Assembly (NCBI GenBank): GCA_012728415.1
Contig: JAAYFD010000057.1
Span: forward strand, 78,390-142,389
Reading direction: 5' to 3'
Length of the DNA stretch: 64,000 bases
Source: Gammaproteobacteria bacterium
Lineage (GTDB): Bacteria; Pseudomonadota; Gammaproteobacteria; Pseudomonadales; Pseudomonadaceae
Within the stretch, counting starts at the first letter, position 1. Each line of letters begins with the position of its first letter. The translations under genes and the position numbers were made by a program. This document shows positions 23,493 through 31,836 of this stretch, piece after piece. The notes beneath the pieces were generated by a model. That model saw nothing but the letters and a program-made list of their open reading frames with translations, was not told the origin of the DNA and ran no database searches.

Positions 23493-23969
23493 TTGAGTAA
23501 ATTTCCAATGACCGTCCAGGGCGCCAAAGCCCTGGAAGAAGAACTGAAACACCTGAAAACCGTAATGCGCCCGCAGATCACCGAAGCCATCGCCACCGCG
23601 CGCGAGCTGGGTGACCTGAAAGAAAACGCCGAATACCATGCCGCCCGCGAGCAGCAGGGCATGGTAGAGGCGCGCATCAACGACATCGAGGGTCGCCTGT
23701 CGGCGGCCCAGATCATTGACGTCACCACCTTGCCGCACACCGGCAAGGTGATTTTTGGCGTCACGGTCGAGCTGTGCAATCTGGAAAATGACGAAACCGT
23801 CAACTACCAGATTGTTGGCGAAGACGAAGCCGACTTCAAACAGGGCAAAATCTCCGTCACCTCGCCCATCGCCCGCGCCCTGATTGGCAAGGAAGAAGGC
23901 GAAATCGTATCCGTACACACCCCGGGTGGTGTGGTTGAATACGAAATCCTCGAAGTACAACACCTGTAA
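23493..23969 (+). CDS. greA: Transcription elongation factor GreA
   Basis: GreA rescues backtracked RNA polymerase by stimulating transcript cleavage. The TTG at 23493 gives [18 protein letters not shown], the family N-terminus, with AGGA about 9 nt upstream, and 158 residues, the usual length. The coiled-coil tip residues ([20 protein letters not shown]) carry the acidic pair, and the C-terminal FKBP-like domain contains VGEDEAD and [14 protein letters not shown]. It starts 2 nt after the carB stop, as in Pseudomonas. Confidence 0.94.
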   Translation: MSKFPMTVQGAKALEEELKHLKTVMRPQITEAIATARELGDLKENAEYHAAREQQGMVEARINDIEGRLSAAQIIDVTTLPHTGKVIFGVTVELCNLENDETVNYQIVGEDEADFKQGKISVTSPIARALIGKEEGEIVSVHTPGGVVEYEILEVQHL

Positions 23970-24056
23970 CCCCTCCGCTCCGGTCTACACACAGCCGGAG
24001 CACCCCCTGCGCCCGCATCGACGGGCGGGCAGGGCTGCCAAGGAACCCCGTTACCC

Positions 24057-24485
24057 ATGTCCCGTACTCCGGCTACTCCCGACTTTCTGCCCATGCCCGC
24101 CATGCTCTGGCAGCTGATGCAAACCCTGTGGCTGGGCGCACACATGGCGGCGCTATTACTGTTCATGCCGATGCTGGTCAAGATCGGCTTTGCCCCAATG
24201 CTGCTGCAGGAAGTTCACGGCCAGCTGCGACCGGCCCTGCTGATTTTCACCCTGATGGCCACTGCAGTGCAGATGCTGGTTCTGGTGCGCACGAGCGGCG
24301 TTCATGCCCTGGTACGCCAGCTGCGCGGCCAGCTGCTGCTGGGCATCTGGCTGCTGGCGCTGGTGGTGCTGGTTGGCTACGGCAAGGAAACTATCAGTGA
24401 CACCATGATTCGCGGCCTGTACGGAGCCATGCTGGGGGCCGGGCTGGTATTGCTGACGCAGCCGTTGCCGCGAAAGAAAGGTTAG
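24057..24485 (+). CDS. Small predicted membrane protein
   Basis: A 142-residue protein with about four hydrophobic helices (WLGAHMAALLLFMPML, LLIFTLMATAVQMLVLV, LLLGIWLLALVVLVGY, GAMLGAGLVLL). It may belong to the DUF4149-like membrane proteins; Pseudomonas has a small membrane protein at the same place between greA and yhbY. Function is unknown. It is the last chromosomal gene before the transposon, whose left end lies 37 bp after its stop. Confidence 0.65.
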   Translation: MSRTPATPDFLPMPAMLWQLMQTLWLGAHMAALLLFMPMLVKIGFAPMLLQEVHGQLRPALLIFTLMATAVQMLVLVRTSGVHALVRQLRGQLLLGIWLLALVVLVGYGKETISDTMIRGLYGAMLGAGLVLLTQPLPRKKG

Positions 24486-24501
24486 TTCTATTACAAGAGG
24501 G

Positions 24502-24514
24502 GTCAGGTGCATTT
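24502..24514 (+). repeat. Left arm of a hairpin split by the transposon
   Basis: GTCAGGTGCATTT here is the exact inverted copy of AAATGCACCTGAC at 29266-29278 on the other side of the transposon. Without the insertion the two arms would be separated by about a dozen bases, forming a hairpin. Confidence 0.8.
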
Positions 24515-24521
24515 GTTTTTA

Positions 24522-24545
24522 GGGTATGCGGAATAAAGCGTGGAA
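24522..24545 (+). repeat. Left terminal inverted repeat (IRL)
   Basis: GGGTATGCGGAATAAAGCG continuing to GTGGAA; matches the inverted right end at 29229-29252 with two differences. Confidence 0.85.
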
Positions 24546-24642
24546 TCTTAGTTTTTCAACCTTTTGTCAAAAATTCATAAAACGGAATAGTCAGTGGAAA
24601 TGTTTATGATATACTTTCTAAAAAATGGAATGGAGCGTGGAA
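24530..24642 (+). repeat. Three 16-bp iterons at the left end
   Basis: GGAATAAAGCGTGGAA (24530-24545), GGAATAGTCAGTGGAA (24584-24599) and GGAATGGAGCGTGGAA (24627-24642) are direct repeats with 12 to 14 identities to each other. The third ends at the base before the methyltransferase ATG and includes its GGAG ribosome-binding site. Related copies lie at the right end: 29199-29213 (direct) and 29229-29244 (inverted). They look like transposase-binding sites. Confidence 0.75.
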
Positions 24643-26673
24643 ATGGCAAAAATACAATCGGTTGAACCCAATATCGCAGACTTGGCTAATGGATGGTTAA
24701 AGTCTTACGGCTTACCGTACAAACTAGAACAAGAATCTTTAAACACTGAAATTGATAGAGCCTTAGATGACTATCATTCCAAAAGCGGTGGTAAAGGCGG
24801 GAATCGCCCTGATGCAAAGCTTTTGCTAAAAGATAAACAGCTAAATTACTTCCCTATTCTTATTGAGTACAAAGGCTACAAAGACAAGCTGGTAAAACTC
24901 AATTCAGATGGTCAAGTGGATAATCTAACCGCCAAAAACGAACCTAACTTCAAAAATATCAAAGACTTTGCAGTAAATGGTGCAGTCCACTACGCCAATG
25001 CCGTTCTTCATCATACAAGTTACACGGACATAATCGCTATTGGTGTGACAGGTCATAAAGATACTTCTGGAAATTTACAACATGAAATCGGAGTGTATTT
25101 CGTCTCTAAGGACAACTTAGGGGCAGGTCAAAAAGTTGGCGATTACAGCGATTTTTCATTTTTATCTGGCGAGCACTTTGATAATTTTATTGAACAAGTA
25201 AAGTCATTAAGCTTGTCAGATGAAGAGTTGGACAGACTTAAAGCGCAGCGTGAAAAAGAAATTGATGTCAGCTTACGCAAACTCAATCACGATATTTATC
25301 AGAACGAGAAAGGCTTGGGTGAAAACGACCGCGTTTACCTTGTGGCGGCCTCTATCATTGCTACGCTTGGTGTACCTAACAAAGTCGCGCCACTTGAAAA
25401 ATCTGATTTAAAGTCTTCAACCGAAGAGGGTAATCGAGATGGCGATATTGTTGTTCGTAAAATTGAAGCGTTTTTGAAAAACAAAGACATTCCACAGGAT
25501 AAAAAAGACTTAATTATCAGAACGCTTTCAAACACGCTTTTAACCGAAAACATCAACAAGGTCGTGGATGGTGAAAGCCAGTTAAAACGAGTTTTTACCA
25601 AAATTGTAGATGATTTGGGTATTTACTACAAAATTGGTCTGACCACTGACTTCACAGGCAAACTGTTTAACGAAATGTACGGTTGGCTTGGCTTTTCACA
25701 AGATAAATTGAATGATGTAGTTCTGACACCTTCCTATATAGCAACCATGCTGGCAAAACTCGCACGAGTCAATAAAAACTCTTATGTATGGGACTTTGCT
25801 ACAGGTTCAGCAGGCCTATTGGTAGCCGCCATGAATGAAATGCTCAATGATGCCAAAAACACCATTACTTCTCCCGAAGAATTGGCGGTTAAAGAAGCCC
25901 AGATAAAGGCAGAACAATTACTGGGTTTAGAAATGCTATCAAGCGTTTATATGCTTGCGATTCTAAACATGATTTTAATGGGTGATGGTAGCTCAAATAT
26001 TCTAAACGAAGACTCGTTAGCCTTTGATGGTAAATATGGCTTTGGCAAAACAGAAGAGCATTTTCCCGCCGATGCGTTCATTCTAAATCCGCCTTATTCA
26101 GCAGAGGGCAACGGTATGAACTTCGTGGAGAAGGCTTTAAATATGATGCACAAAGGCTATGCGGCCATCATCATTCAAGGTTCAGCAGGTTCGGGTAAAG
26201 CCAAGGATATTAACAAGCGCATCCTTAAAAAACATACTCTTATTGCCAGCATTAAAATGCCAATCGACATTTTCATTGGCAAGTCGAGTGTTCAAACTTT
26301 CATTTATGTGTTTAGAGTCAATGACCCCCACCAAAAAGATGAAATGGTAAAGTTTATTGATTTCTCTAATGATGGCTACTCGCGCTCGAATCGCAAAAAA
26401 TCCAGCAACAATTTAAAAGATACGGATAGAGCGAAAGAACGCTATCAAGAAGTAGTCGATTTAGTTCGCTTCGGTAAAAGTAAACTGAATATTTTGACCC
26501 AAAATGAATACTACGAGAACACCATTGACCCAAATAATGGCGAAGATTGGAACCAGTCTGTTCCAATAGAAACGAAGCCTTCAATAGATGATTTTAAAAT
26601 AACGGTCAACAATTATTTAGTATGGGAAGTGTCAAATCTTTTAAAACAACAAGGTGATGTTTCGGGAAAGTAA
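24643..26673 (+). CDS. BcgI-like fused restriction endonuclease / N6-adenine methyltransferase
   Basis: A 676-residue protein that joins cleavage and methylation. The N-terminus has a PD-(D/E)xK nuclease pattern: NTE at about 34-36, RPDAKLLL, then ILIEYKGYKDK with the E-x-K core. The middle and C-terminal part is an HsdM-type gamma adenine methyltransferase with motif I WDFATGSAGLL and motif IV ILNPPYS, preceded by LTPSYIATMLAKL. This is the architecture of BcgI subunit A (type IIB/IIG), which works with a separate specificity subunit, encoded next. I chose the ATG at 24643 because GGAG lies 7 nt upstream; an ATG at 24625 is possible. Codon use is AT-rich, unlike the host genes. A plain type I HsdM would lack the nuclease region. 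Confidence 0.82.
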   Translation: MAKIQSVEPNIADLANGWLKSYGLPYKLEQESLNTEIDRALDDYHSKSGGKGGNRPDAKLLLKDKQLNYFPILIEYKGYKDKLVKLNSDGQVDNLTAKNEPNFKNIKDFAVNGAVHYANAVLHHTSYTDIIAIGVTGHKDTSGNLQHEIGVYFVSKDNLGAGQKVGDYSDFSFLSGEHFDNFIEQVKSLSLSDEELDRLKAQREKEIDVSLRKLNHDIYQNEKGLGENDRVYLVAASIIATLGVPNKVAPLEKSDLKSSTEEGNRDGDIVVRKIEAFLKNKDIPQDKKDLIIRTLSNTLLTENINKVVDGESQLKRVFTKIVDDLGIYYKIGLTTDFTGKLFNEMYGWLGFSQDKLNDVVLTPSYIATMLAKLARVNKNSYVWDFATGSAGLLVAAMNEMLNDAKNTITSPEELAVKEAQIKAEQLLGLEMLSSVYMLAILNMILMGDGSSNILNEDSLAFDGKYGFGKTEEHFPADAFILNPPYSAEGNGMNFVEKALNMMHKGYAAIIIQGSAGSGKAKDINKRILKKHTLIASIKMPIDIFIGKSSVQTFIYVFRVNDPHQKDEMVKFIDFSNDGYSRSNRKKSSNNLKDTDRAKERYQEVVDLVRFGKSKLNILTQNEYYENTIDPNNGEDWNQSVPIETKPSIDDFKITVNNYLVWEVSNLLKQQGDVSGK

Positions 26674-26690
26674 CATCCCCGCTTAACAAG

Positions 26691-27815
26691 ATGCTGGAAG
26701 AAGTTGAGTGGGGGGATTTTAAGCTAGGTGACTTGTTTGAGATAAAGAGTACATTAAGCTTTAATAAAGATAAGCTTACAGCCGGTAATGACTATGACTA
26801 TGTGACTAGAACCTCTCAAAATCAAGGTATATTACAGCCAACAGGCTTTGTGAATAAAGAAAACATCAACCCTGCTGGCATTTGGAGTTTGGGTCTTTTA
26901 CAAATGGATTTCTTTTATCGACACAAGCCTTGGTACGCAGGTCAGTTTGTAAGAAAAGTTATACCTAAAATAGAGTTTAGTAAAAATTCTGCTCTATGGA
27001 TGACCGCAACTCTAAACAATCAAAAAAATGCTCTACTATCTGTTTTAGTTAGAAATGTGGATGAAAAGTTTAAAAATATATTCGTTAGTTTGCCGACAAA
27101 AAACGGAAAAATCGACTTCGACTTTATGGAACGCTTTATAGCAGAGCTGGAAGCGGAGCGCATCGCAGAGCTAGAGGCGTATTTGTCTGCGACAGGATTA
27201 AAAAATTATCAGCTAACGCCAGAAGAGCAGCAGGTTTTGGATAACTTTGAAAATCTTGAATGGGAAGAGTATAAGCTTGAAACACTATTTGAAAAGATAA
27301 AGACAAAAAAACTACCTTTTAAAGCAAATGAATTACCAAGGCAGAAATTAGGAAAATATACACTTCCATGTCTTACGTCTAGCTTCAACAATCAGGGACT
27401 TAACTATTTCGTACCCAAAGATGGAGCAACTATTTTAAAGAATGTAATTTCGATTCCTTCAAATAGCGATATTTATCGAGCTTACTTTCAATCAAATGAG
27501 TTTACAGTTTTATCAGATGCCTATGCACTTCGATGGATTTTCGATGATGTTGACCTATCACCAAACCAATATCTGTTTGCCGTTCAGAGTATTAATAAAG
27601 TAACAGATTTGCCAATATATTCTTACAAAAATAAATTAGGAGGGTGGAATGTTGTAAAGCACAAATACATTCAATTACCCGTTAAAAATGAACATCTTGA
27701 CTACAAAACAATGGAAGTGCTTATCTCAGCCTTAAAGAAGCTAGCGATAAAAGACGTGGTTCAATACGCTGACCAAAAAATAGCAGCACATGAACAAGTT
27801 ATTAAGGCGAGTTAA
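26691..27815 (+). CDS. Restriction-modification specificity subunit (HsdS/BcgIB-like)
   Basis: A 374-residue specificity protein with two target-recognition half-domains, each opening with the typical phrase: VEWGDFKLGDLFEIKS near residue 4 and LEWEEYKLETLFEKIKT near residue 190. Each is followed by a conserved helix (MERFIAELEAERIAELEAY; YKTMEVLISALKKLAIKDV), the expected spacers. Two TRDs predict a bipartite recognition site. It starts 17 bp after the methyltransferase and ends 3 bp before the transposase, so the genes form one operon. The recognised sequence cannot be read from the protein. Confidence 0.85.
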   Translation: MLEEVEWGDFKLGDLFEIKSTLSFNKDKLTAGNDYDYVTRTSQNQGILQPTGFVNKENINPAGIWSLGLLQMDFFYRHKPWYAGQFVRKVIPKIEFSKNSALWMTATLNNQKNALLSVLVRNVDEKFKNIFVSLPTKNGKIDFDFMERFIAELEAERIAELEAYLSATGLKNYQLTPEEQQVLDNFENLEWEEYKLETLFEKIKTKKLPFKANELPRQKLGKYTLPCLTSSFNNQGLNYFVPKDGATILKNVISIPSNSDIYRAYFQSNEFTVLSDAYALRWIFDDVDLSPNQYLFAVQSINKVTDLPIYSYKNKLGGWNVVKHKYIQLPVKNEHLDYKTMEVLISALKKLAIKDVVQYADQKIAAHEQVIKAS

Positions 27816-27818
27816 GCT

Positions 27819-29183
27819 ATGAATAGCTTGCTCAACCTAAAGGGCTTTAGTGTTCTCTCACAACAGGATAATGAAGGCCATTTAGAAATCACCGTAGAAA
27901 ACCGACTCAAACCACAGGCATGTCCTAATTGTGGCTATTCTCAACTCTACTCCCATGATAAAACAGAACAGGTTTTCTTTGATACTCCTATGCAAGGAAA
28001 GCCTGTCGTTCTAAAGATGATGCGTATGCGTTATAAGTGCCGATCGTGCGGTAAAACCTTTCGTGAACCATTACTTGGTATCGATGATAAGCGTTTAATG
28101 ACCTCACGCTTGAAAGAACATATTCAAAAGAAAGCTATGCGTGAAACTTTTGCTGTTGTAGCGAGAGAAACAGGTTTAGATGAAAAGACAATCCGACACG
28201 TCTTTGATGATTATGTGAGTGAAAAGGCACAGTCGATGCCTTTTGTAACACCGAGAATCCTTGGTATTGACGAATTAAAGCTGGTCGGTAGTTTTCGTTG
28301 TATCTTGACAAATATTGAGCATAACACGGTGTTTGATATGCTCCCTTCCAGAAAAAAAGACAGTGTTAGGGAGTATCTCAAAAACCTTCCCGATAAAGAC
28401 AATGTAGAACAGATCACAATGGATATGTGGCGGCCATACAAAGATGCGGTTAATGCAGAGCTACCAGGCCGAATCATAGTTATCGATAAGTTTCATACCG
28501 TAAGAATAGCTAATGAATCGCTTGAAGCCTCAAGAAAGGCGATTAGAGCCTCTTTGGAGCGTAAAGATAGACTCAAACTCAAGAATGAACGTTTCGTGCT
28601 TCTAAAGCGTCGTAATTCGTTATCCGATGAAGAAACTGAAAAACTTCAAAAATGGTCGGCATGGTATCCAGAATTAGGTTTGGCTTATGATGCTAAAGAG
28701 GCATTTTTCTGTTTATTTGACCAAGGGTTAGATTCCAAGACCGCAAAAGAAGCCCTTATTGATTGGCAGAGTGGTATTGACCCAAGCATAGAAAGACATT
28801 TTGAGCCATTGACCAAAGCATTGAATAACTGGATGCCTGAAATATTGAACGGCTTTGATTACCCAATTACAAATGCTTATACTGAATCTATAAACCGATT
28901 AGCAAAGGATTTACAACGTATGGGCAGAGGATACAGTTTTGATGTGGTTAGAGCCAAAATGCTCTACAACGCAGAGGCAAATAAGCCAACAACCAGTACG
29001 ATTCGCAAGAAGAAACGAAAACCTATTGAGGAAGAACCTGTCTTTTATTTAATGCAAGATAACCTTTCTGGTTCGGCTTCACAAAAACAGAAGTACAAAA
29101 CAGAAATTATTGAAGAAAAACGCTATTACGGTGCTCACATTCCCACTCTTTGCGATTTACTTGAAAAAGGTGAATTTGACTAA
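27819..29183 (+). CDS. ISL3-family transposase
   Basis: A 454-residue DDE transposase. The N-terminal zinc-binding domain has CPNCGYSQLY and KCRSCGKTF; a helix-turn-helix follows (ARETGLDEKTIRHVFDDY). Catalytic acidic residues are in ILGIDELKLVG, TMDMWRPYKDAV and TNAYTESINRLAKD, the ISL3 arrangement. The protein is intact. The stop is 69 bp from the right end of the element. Being immediately behind the specificity gene, it is likely translated from the same mRNA as the restriction system. Confidence 0.93.
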   Translation: MNSLLNLKGFSVLSQQDNEGHLEITVENRLKPQACPNCGYSQLYSHDKTEQVFFDTPMQGKPVVLKMMRMRYKCRSCGKTFREPLLGIDDKRLMTSRLKEHIQKKAMRETFAVVARETGLDEKTIRHVFDDYVSEKAQSMPFVTPRILGIDELKLVGSFRCILTNIEHNTVFDMLPSRKKDSVREYLKNLPDKDNVEQITMDMWRPYKDAVNAELPGRIIVIDKFHTVRIANESLEASRKAIRASLERKDRLKLKNERFVLLKRRNSLSDEETEKLQKWSAWYPELGLAYDAKEAFFCLFDQGLDSKTAKEALIDWQSGIDPSIERHFEPLTKALNNWMPEILNGFDYPITNAYTESINRLAKDLQRMGRGYSFDVVRAKMLYNAEANKPTTSTIRKKKRKPIEEEPVFYLMQDNLSGSASQKQKYKTEIIEEKRYYGAHIPTLCDLLEKGEFD

Positions 29184-29228
29184 ATTCCCAATTTAGCTGG
29201 AATAGGCGTGGAATTCATTTGATAGGTT

Positions 29229-29252
29229 TTCCACGCACTATTCCGCATACCC
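29229..29252 (-). repeat. Right terminal inverted repeat (IRR)
   Basis: Read on the minus strand it begins GGGTATGCGGAATAGTGCG and matches IRL at 22 of 24 positions. Together with the iteron at 29199-29213 it can form a subterminal hairpin. Confidence 0.85.
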
Positions 29253-29265
29253 GTTTTTTATAAAT

Positions 29266-29278
29266 AAATGCACCTGAC
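29266..29278 (-). repeat. Right arm of the hairpin split by the transposon
   Basis: AAATGCACCTGAC, exact inverse of the left arm at 24502-24514. It marks the pre-insertion target as the loop of an extragenic palindrome. Confidence 0.8.
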
Positions 29279-29359
29279 GCACGTGCTGTGCGCTGAAATT
29301 CGGCAGGCAATGCGTTCCCCGTGCCCACGGGGATTAACCACGAGCGCAACGGATAACCA

Positions 29360-29540
29360 GCTGATGCTGATACCCGCAACCTTGTGGTGCAAGCCAGGCT
29401 GGATAATACGGATGGCAAGTTGCGCCCGGGCATGTTTGGCCATGTCACACTGAGTCCCGGCACTTCGCAAAGCGGCATTGCAGTACCCGAAACAGCACTG
29501 CTGCTCACCACGTACAGGACGCCTCGTATGGTTTTATAGG
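29360..29540 (+). pseudogene. Remnant of an RND-type efflux membrane-fusion protein
   Basis: The frame starting near 29360 reads DTRNLVVQARLDNTDGKLRP and then GMFGHVTL and GIAVPETAL, which is the conserved beta-barrel region of AcrA/MexA-like periplasmic adaptors. There is a stop just upstream, a frameshift near 29515, and no N- or C-terminal remainder. It is a short relic beside the transposon's right side. Confidence 0.6.
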
Positions 29541-29652
29541 CTGTATTAGTTGATTTGGATCCGTACTCTGCCAGGCAAAGCGGGGTATAAGAATCGACAG
29601 AATATTCAGACGCAGGTAACGGCCTGCCTGGCTTCGGTTGAGGAGTACAAGC

Positions 29653-30060
29653 ATGAAGCAATTGATTGTTCCGGTTGAAGAGTTCACCACCCCTGACCCT
29701 GTCAGCATTGAAGAAACAATGCTGCTGGGCGATCTGCTTGAGCTGATGAACAGAGAAGGGTTCCGGCACTTGCCCGTGGTGCGCGAAGGTGAGCTGGTTG
29801 GCATTATTAGTGACCGGGATGTGCGATTGTTTGCCGGCATGCCTGCGGCAGACAGGGATGGGCTGACTGCCGCTGATATCATGACGGAGGACTTGCTGAT
29901 GATTGATGCCAGCATGCCGCTGGATGAGGCAGCGCTGAAAATGTCGGCGAACAAGGTCAGCAGCCTGATTGTGCAGGAAGAGGGTGAGTTTATGGGGATC
30001 TTTACTGCAACTGATGCACTCAATGCGCTGGTTGAAATACTGCGCGGGGTAGAGCAGTAA
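29653..30060 (+). CDS. Tandem CBS-domain protein
   Basis: A 135-residue stand-alone CBS pair: the first domain has MLLGDLLELMNREGFRHLPV followed by ELVGIISDRDV, the second ends EFMGIFTATDALNALVEIL with ADIMTEDLL between them. CBS pairs bind adenosine nucleotides and act as sensors. The Met at 29653 has GAGGAG upstream and was preferred over one 15 nt earlier. It lies in the accessory patch between the small membrane protein and yhbY and has no obvious partner. Confidence 0.85.
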   Translation: MKQLIVPVEEFTTPDPVSIEETMLLGDLLELMNREGFRHLPVVREGELVGIISDRDVRLFAGMPAADRDGLTAADIMTEDLLMIDASMPLDEAALKMSANKVSSLIVQEEGEFMGIFTATDALNALVEILRGVEQ

Positions 30061-30274
30061 GGCATTGATAGTCCGGTGTTGCTGGGCATCGGGAGAGAGC
30101 GGCTCTGGTTTGGAGCGGCCTTGTCTGTAGATAGTGCCTGTTGCCCCCTGTTTGTCTTTATTTGTGCCTGCTCGCGGCCAAAGCTGTTCTTGCAGGTGAA
30201 ACAGCGCAGCTTGTTGCAGGGAGCAGCGCTGCTTTTTGTTCGAGTCGCTCCAGTGGCGAATCAATTACGACAAA

Positions 30275-30312
30275 AACCGCCATGGATGGCGGCTAAAGCA
30301 GCTCCTGCAGGA
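30275..30312 (-). repeat. REP-like palindrome
   Basis: On the minus strand CCTGCAGGAGCTGCTTTAGC continues into a GCCGCC/GGCGG hairpin, a diverged form of the REP seen at 18175 and 33964. The rest of the 305-bp gap 30061-30365 shows no gene. Confidence 0.6.
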
Positions 30313-30365
30313 GGAATTGCATTGTTTTTGTTTGCTCGTGAACAGGTCGCGACAGCGGGCGTGAT

Positions 30366-30776
30366 TTATTCCGGTTTGTTGCTGATGGCCACGCCTTGTT
30401 CAGCAAACACATCTTGTGCCACCTTGAGGGCATTCAGCGCCCGGGGGAAGCCCACATAGGGAATCAGGTGCATGATGCAGCCGGCAATTTCATCCGGTGT
30501 CAGACCAACATTCAGGCCAGTAACCACGTGCATGCCGATTTGTGGCGTGCCCTGGGCAACAAGGGCAGAAATGGTGGTTAGCACCTTCTGTTTGTTGTCC
30601 AGGCCGTCACGGGCATAGATGTCGCCAAAAGCAAACTCCACGACGATGCGGGTCAGGTCTGGGGCGATGTCCTTGAAACTGTCGCCGATTTCCATATGGC
30701 CGGTTGGGCTGTTCTCGTCAGGAATGGTCAGCTCTTTGAGCTTGTTCATGCCTTTCTGAAAGCGTTCGCTGGTCAT
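30366..30776 (-). CDS. Carboxymuconolactone decarboxylase (CMD) family protein
   Basis: A 136-residue protein with the all-helical CMD fold pattern: FKDIAPDLTRIVVEFAFGDIYARDGLDNKQKVLTTIS is the conserved block (shown here only by its parts LTRIVVEFAFGDIYARDG and KQKVL), then QIGMHVVTGLNVGLTPDEI and YVGFPRALNAL. It lacks the CxxC of AhpD, so it is closer to the PcaC-like branch than to peroxidases. There are no catechol-pathway genes nearby, so the substrate is unknown. It is convergent with the CBS gene. Confidence 0.82.
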   Translation of the reverse strand: MTSERFQKGMNKLKELTIPDENSPTGHMEIGDSFKDIAPDLTRIVVEFAFGDIYARDGLDNKQKVLTTISALVAQGTPQIGMHVVTGLNVGLTPDEIAGCIMHLIPYVGFPRALNALKVAQDVFAEQGVAISNKPE

Positions 30777-30837
30777 TTTGTCTCCTTGTGTTTGCAGGTG
30801 TGCAGTTTTTTGCTGGTGGCGGGAGAGCTGTCAAATG

Positions 30838-31143
30838 TCAAAAGCGCTGTACGTTTGACAGCTTGGGGTTGGCGTTGGGGTTCTTGCGGTAAAGCAGCGC
30901 CATTTTGCCGATGGTTTGCACCAGGGTGGCACTGCTTTGTTGGCACAGCTCGGTTAGAATGGCTGCCCGGTCATCGCGGTCGGTAAGACGCAGCTGAACT
31001 TTAATCAGTTCGTGATCATTCAGGGCGCGGTCCAGCTCGGCCATGACGCCTTCGCTCAGACCCTGCTCGGCGATGGTAACCACCGGCTTGAGGTGATGCC
31101 CGGTTGACTTGAATTGTTTCTTTTGCTCCTGGGTGAGCGACAT
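30838..31143 (-). CDS. yhbY: Ribosome-associated RNA-binding protein YhbY
   Basis: A 101-residue single CRM-domain protein: KQFKSTGHHLKPVVTIAEQG, ELIKVQL, and the C-terminal GKMALLYRKNPN typical of the family. YhbY binds pre-50S particles in E. coli. It reads divergently from rlmE with a 66-bp gap, the conserved arrangement next to ftsH. Confidence 0.92.
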   Translation of the reverse strand: MSLTQEQKKQFKSTGHHLKPVVTIAEQGLSEGVMAELDRALNDHELIKVQLRLTDRDDRAAILTELCQQSSATLVQTIGKMALLYRKNPNANPKLSNVQRF

Positions 31144-31209
31144 GACGGATGACTCCCGTGTGCGTTAAAAGAGCGCATTCTACCCCAGAAGCTGCTTGTG
31201 AGGTATGTA

Positions 31210-31836
31210 GTGGCACGTTCAAAAAGTAGTGCAAACTGGATGAAGCGGCATGTGTCGGATCCCTATGTGCAAATGGCACAAAAGGATGGCTACCGTTCAC
31301 GGGCCAGTTACAAACTGCTGGAGATCCAGGAAAAGGACCGCATTATCACGCCCGGCATGACCGTGATTGATCTGGGCAGCGCGCCCGGTGGCTGGTCGCA
31401 GGTTGCCAGCCGTATTGTGGGTGACAAGGGGCGGTTGATTGCATCCGATATTCTGCCGATGGACGGCATGGCCGATGTGACCTTCATTCAGGGTGACTTT
31501 ACCGAGCAAGAAGTGTTTGACGAAATCATGGCGGCGGTCAATGGCCAGCCGGTTGACCTTGTAATTTCCGATATGGCCCCCAATATCAGCGGAATCAGGG
31601 CGGCTGATCAGGCTGGCTCGATGTATTTGTGTGAACTGGCGCTGGATTTGGCGCTGCAGGTGCTCAAGCCGGGTGGTGATTTTCTGATCAAGGTGTTCCA
31701 GGGGGAGGGTTTCGATCAGTACCTGAAAGAAGTACGCAGTCACTTTGACAAGGTCATCATGCGCAAGCCGGACTCGTCCCGCAGCCGCTCGCGAGAGCAA
31801 TATTTGCTGGCCCGCGGGCATCGTGGGCAGGCTTGA
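31210..31836 (+). CDS. rlmE: 23S rRNA 2'-O-ribose methyltransferase RlmE
   Basis: RlmE (FtsJ/RrmJ) methylates U2552 of 23S rRNA using SAM. I chose the GTG at 31210 (208 residues), which gives [10 protein letters not shown], the family N-terminus, with GAGGT just upstream; an earlier in-frame GTG at 31198 is possible. The K-D-K catalytic set is visible: Lys in [11 protein letters not shown], Asp in ISDMAPN and Lys in [10 protein letters not shown]. The SAM loop is [11 protein letters not shown]. It lies upstream of ftsH as in E. coli and Pseudomonas. Confidence 0.94.
   Translation: MARSKSSANWMKRHVSDPYVQMAQKDGYRSRASYKLLEIQEKDRIITPGMTVIDLGSAPGGWSQVASRIVGDKGRLIASDILPMDGMADVTFIQGDFTEQEVFDEIMAAVNGQPVDLVISDMAPNISGIRAADQAGSMYLCELALDLALQVLKPGGDFLIKVFQGEGFDQYLKEVRSHFDKVIMRKPDSSRSRSREQYLLARGHRGQA

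Larger units (their letters stand above)
24522..29252 (+). mobile_element. ISL3-family transposon carrying a restriction-modification system
   Basis: A 4731-bp AT-rich element in a GC-rich chromosome. Its ends are 24-bp inverted repeats beginning GGGTATGCGGAATA and ending GCGTGGAA (22 of 24 identical, left against right). It is flanked by GTTTTTA (left) and GTTTTTTA (right), consistent with the 8-bp target duplication of ISL3 elements after loss of one T. Inside are a fused nuclease-methyltransferase gene, a specificity gene and an ISL3 transposase gene, all on the plus strand with gaps of 17 and 3 bp. Base composition, ends and transposase together make the boundaries firm. Confidence 0.88.

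Noticed and set aside
23975..24040. Terminator after greA
   Set aside because: GCTCCGG/CCGGAGC can pair but has no T run, so an intrinsic terminator is not supported.
24522..24642. CRISPR-like short array at the transposon left end
   Set aside because: Only three imperfect 16-bp repeats, spaced 38 and 27 bp, with counterparts at the other end; they fit transposase iterons rather than a CRISPR.
24643..26673. Plain type I HsdM methyltransferase
   Set aside because: The N-terminal PD...ExK nuclease pattern and the absence of hsdR fit a BcgI-like fused enzyme better.
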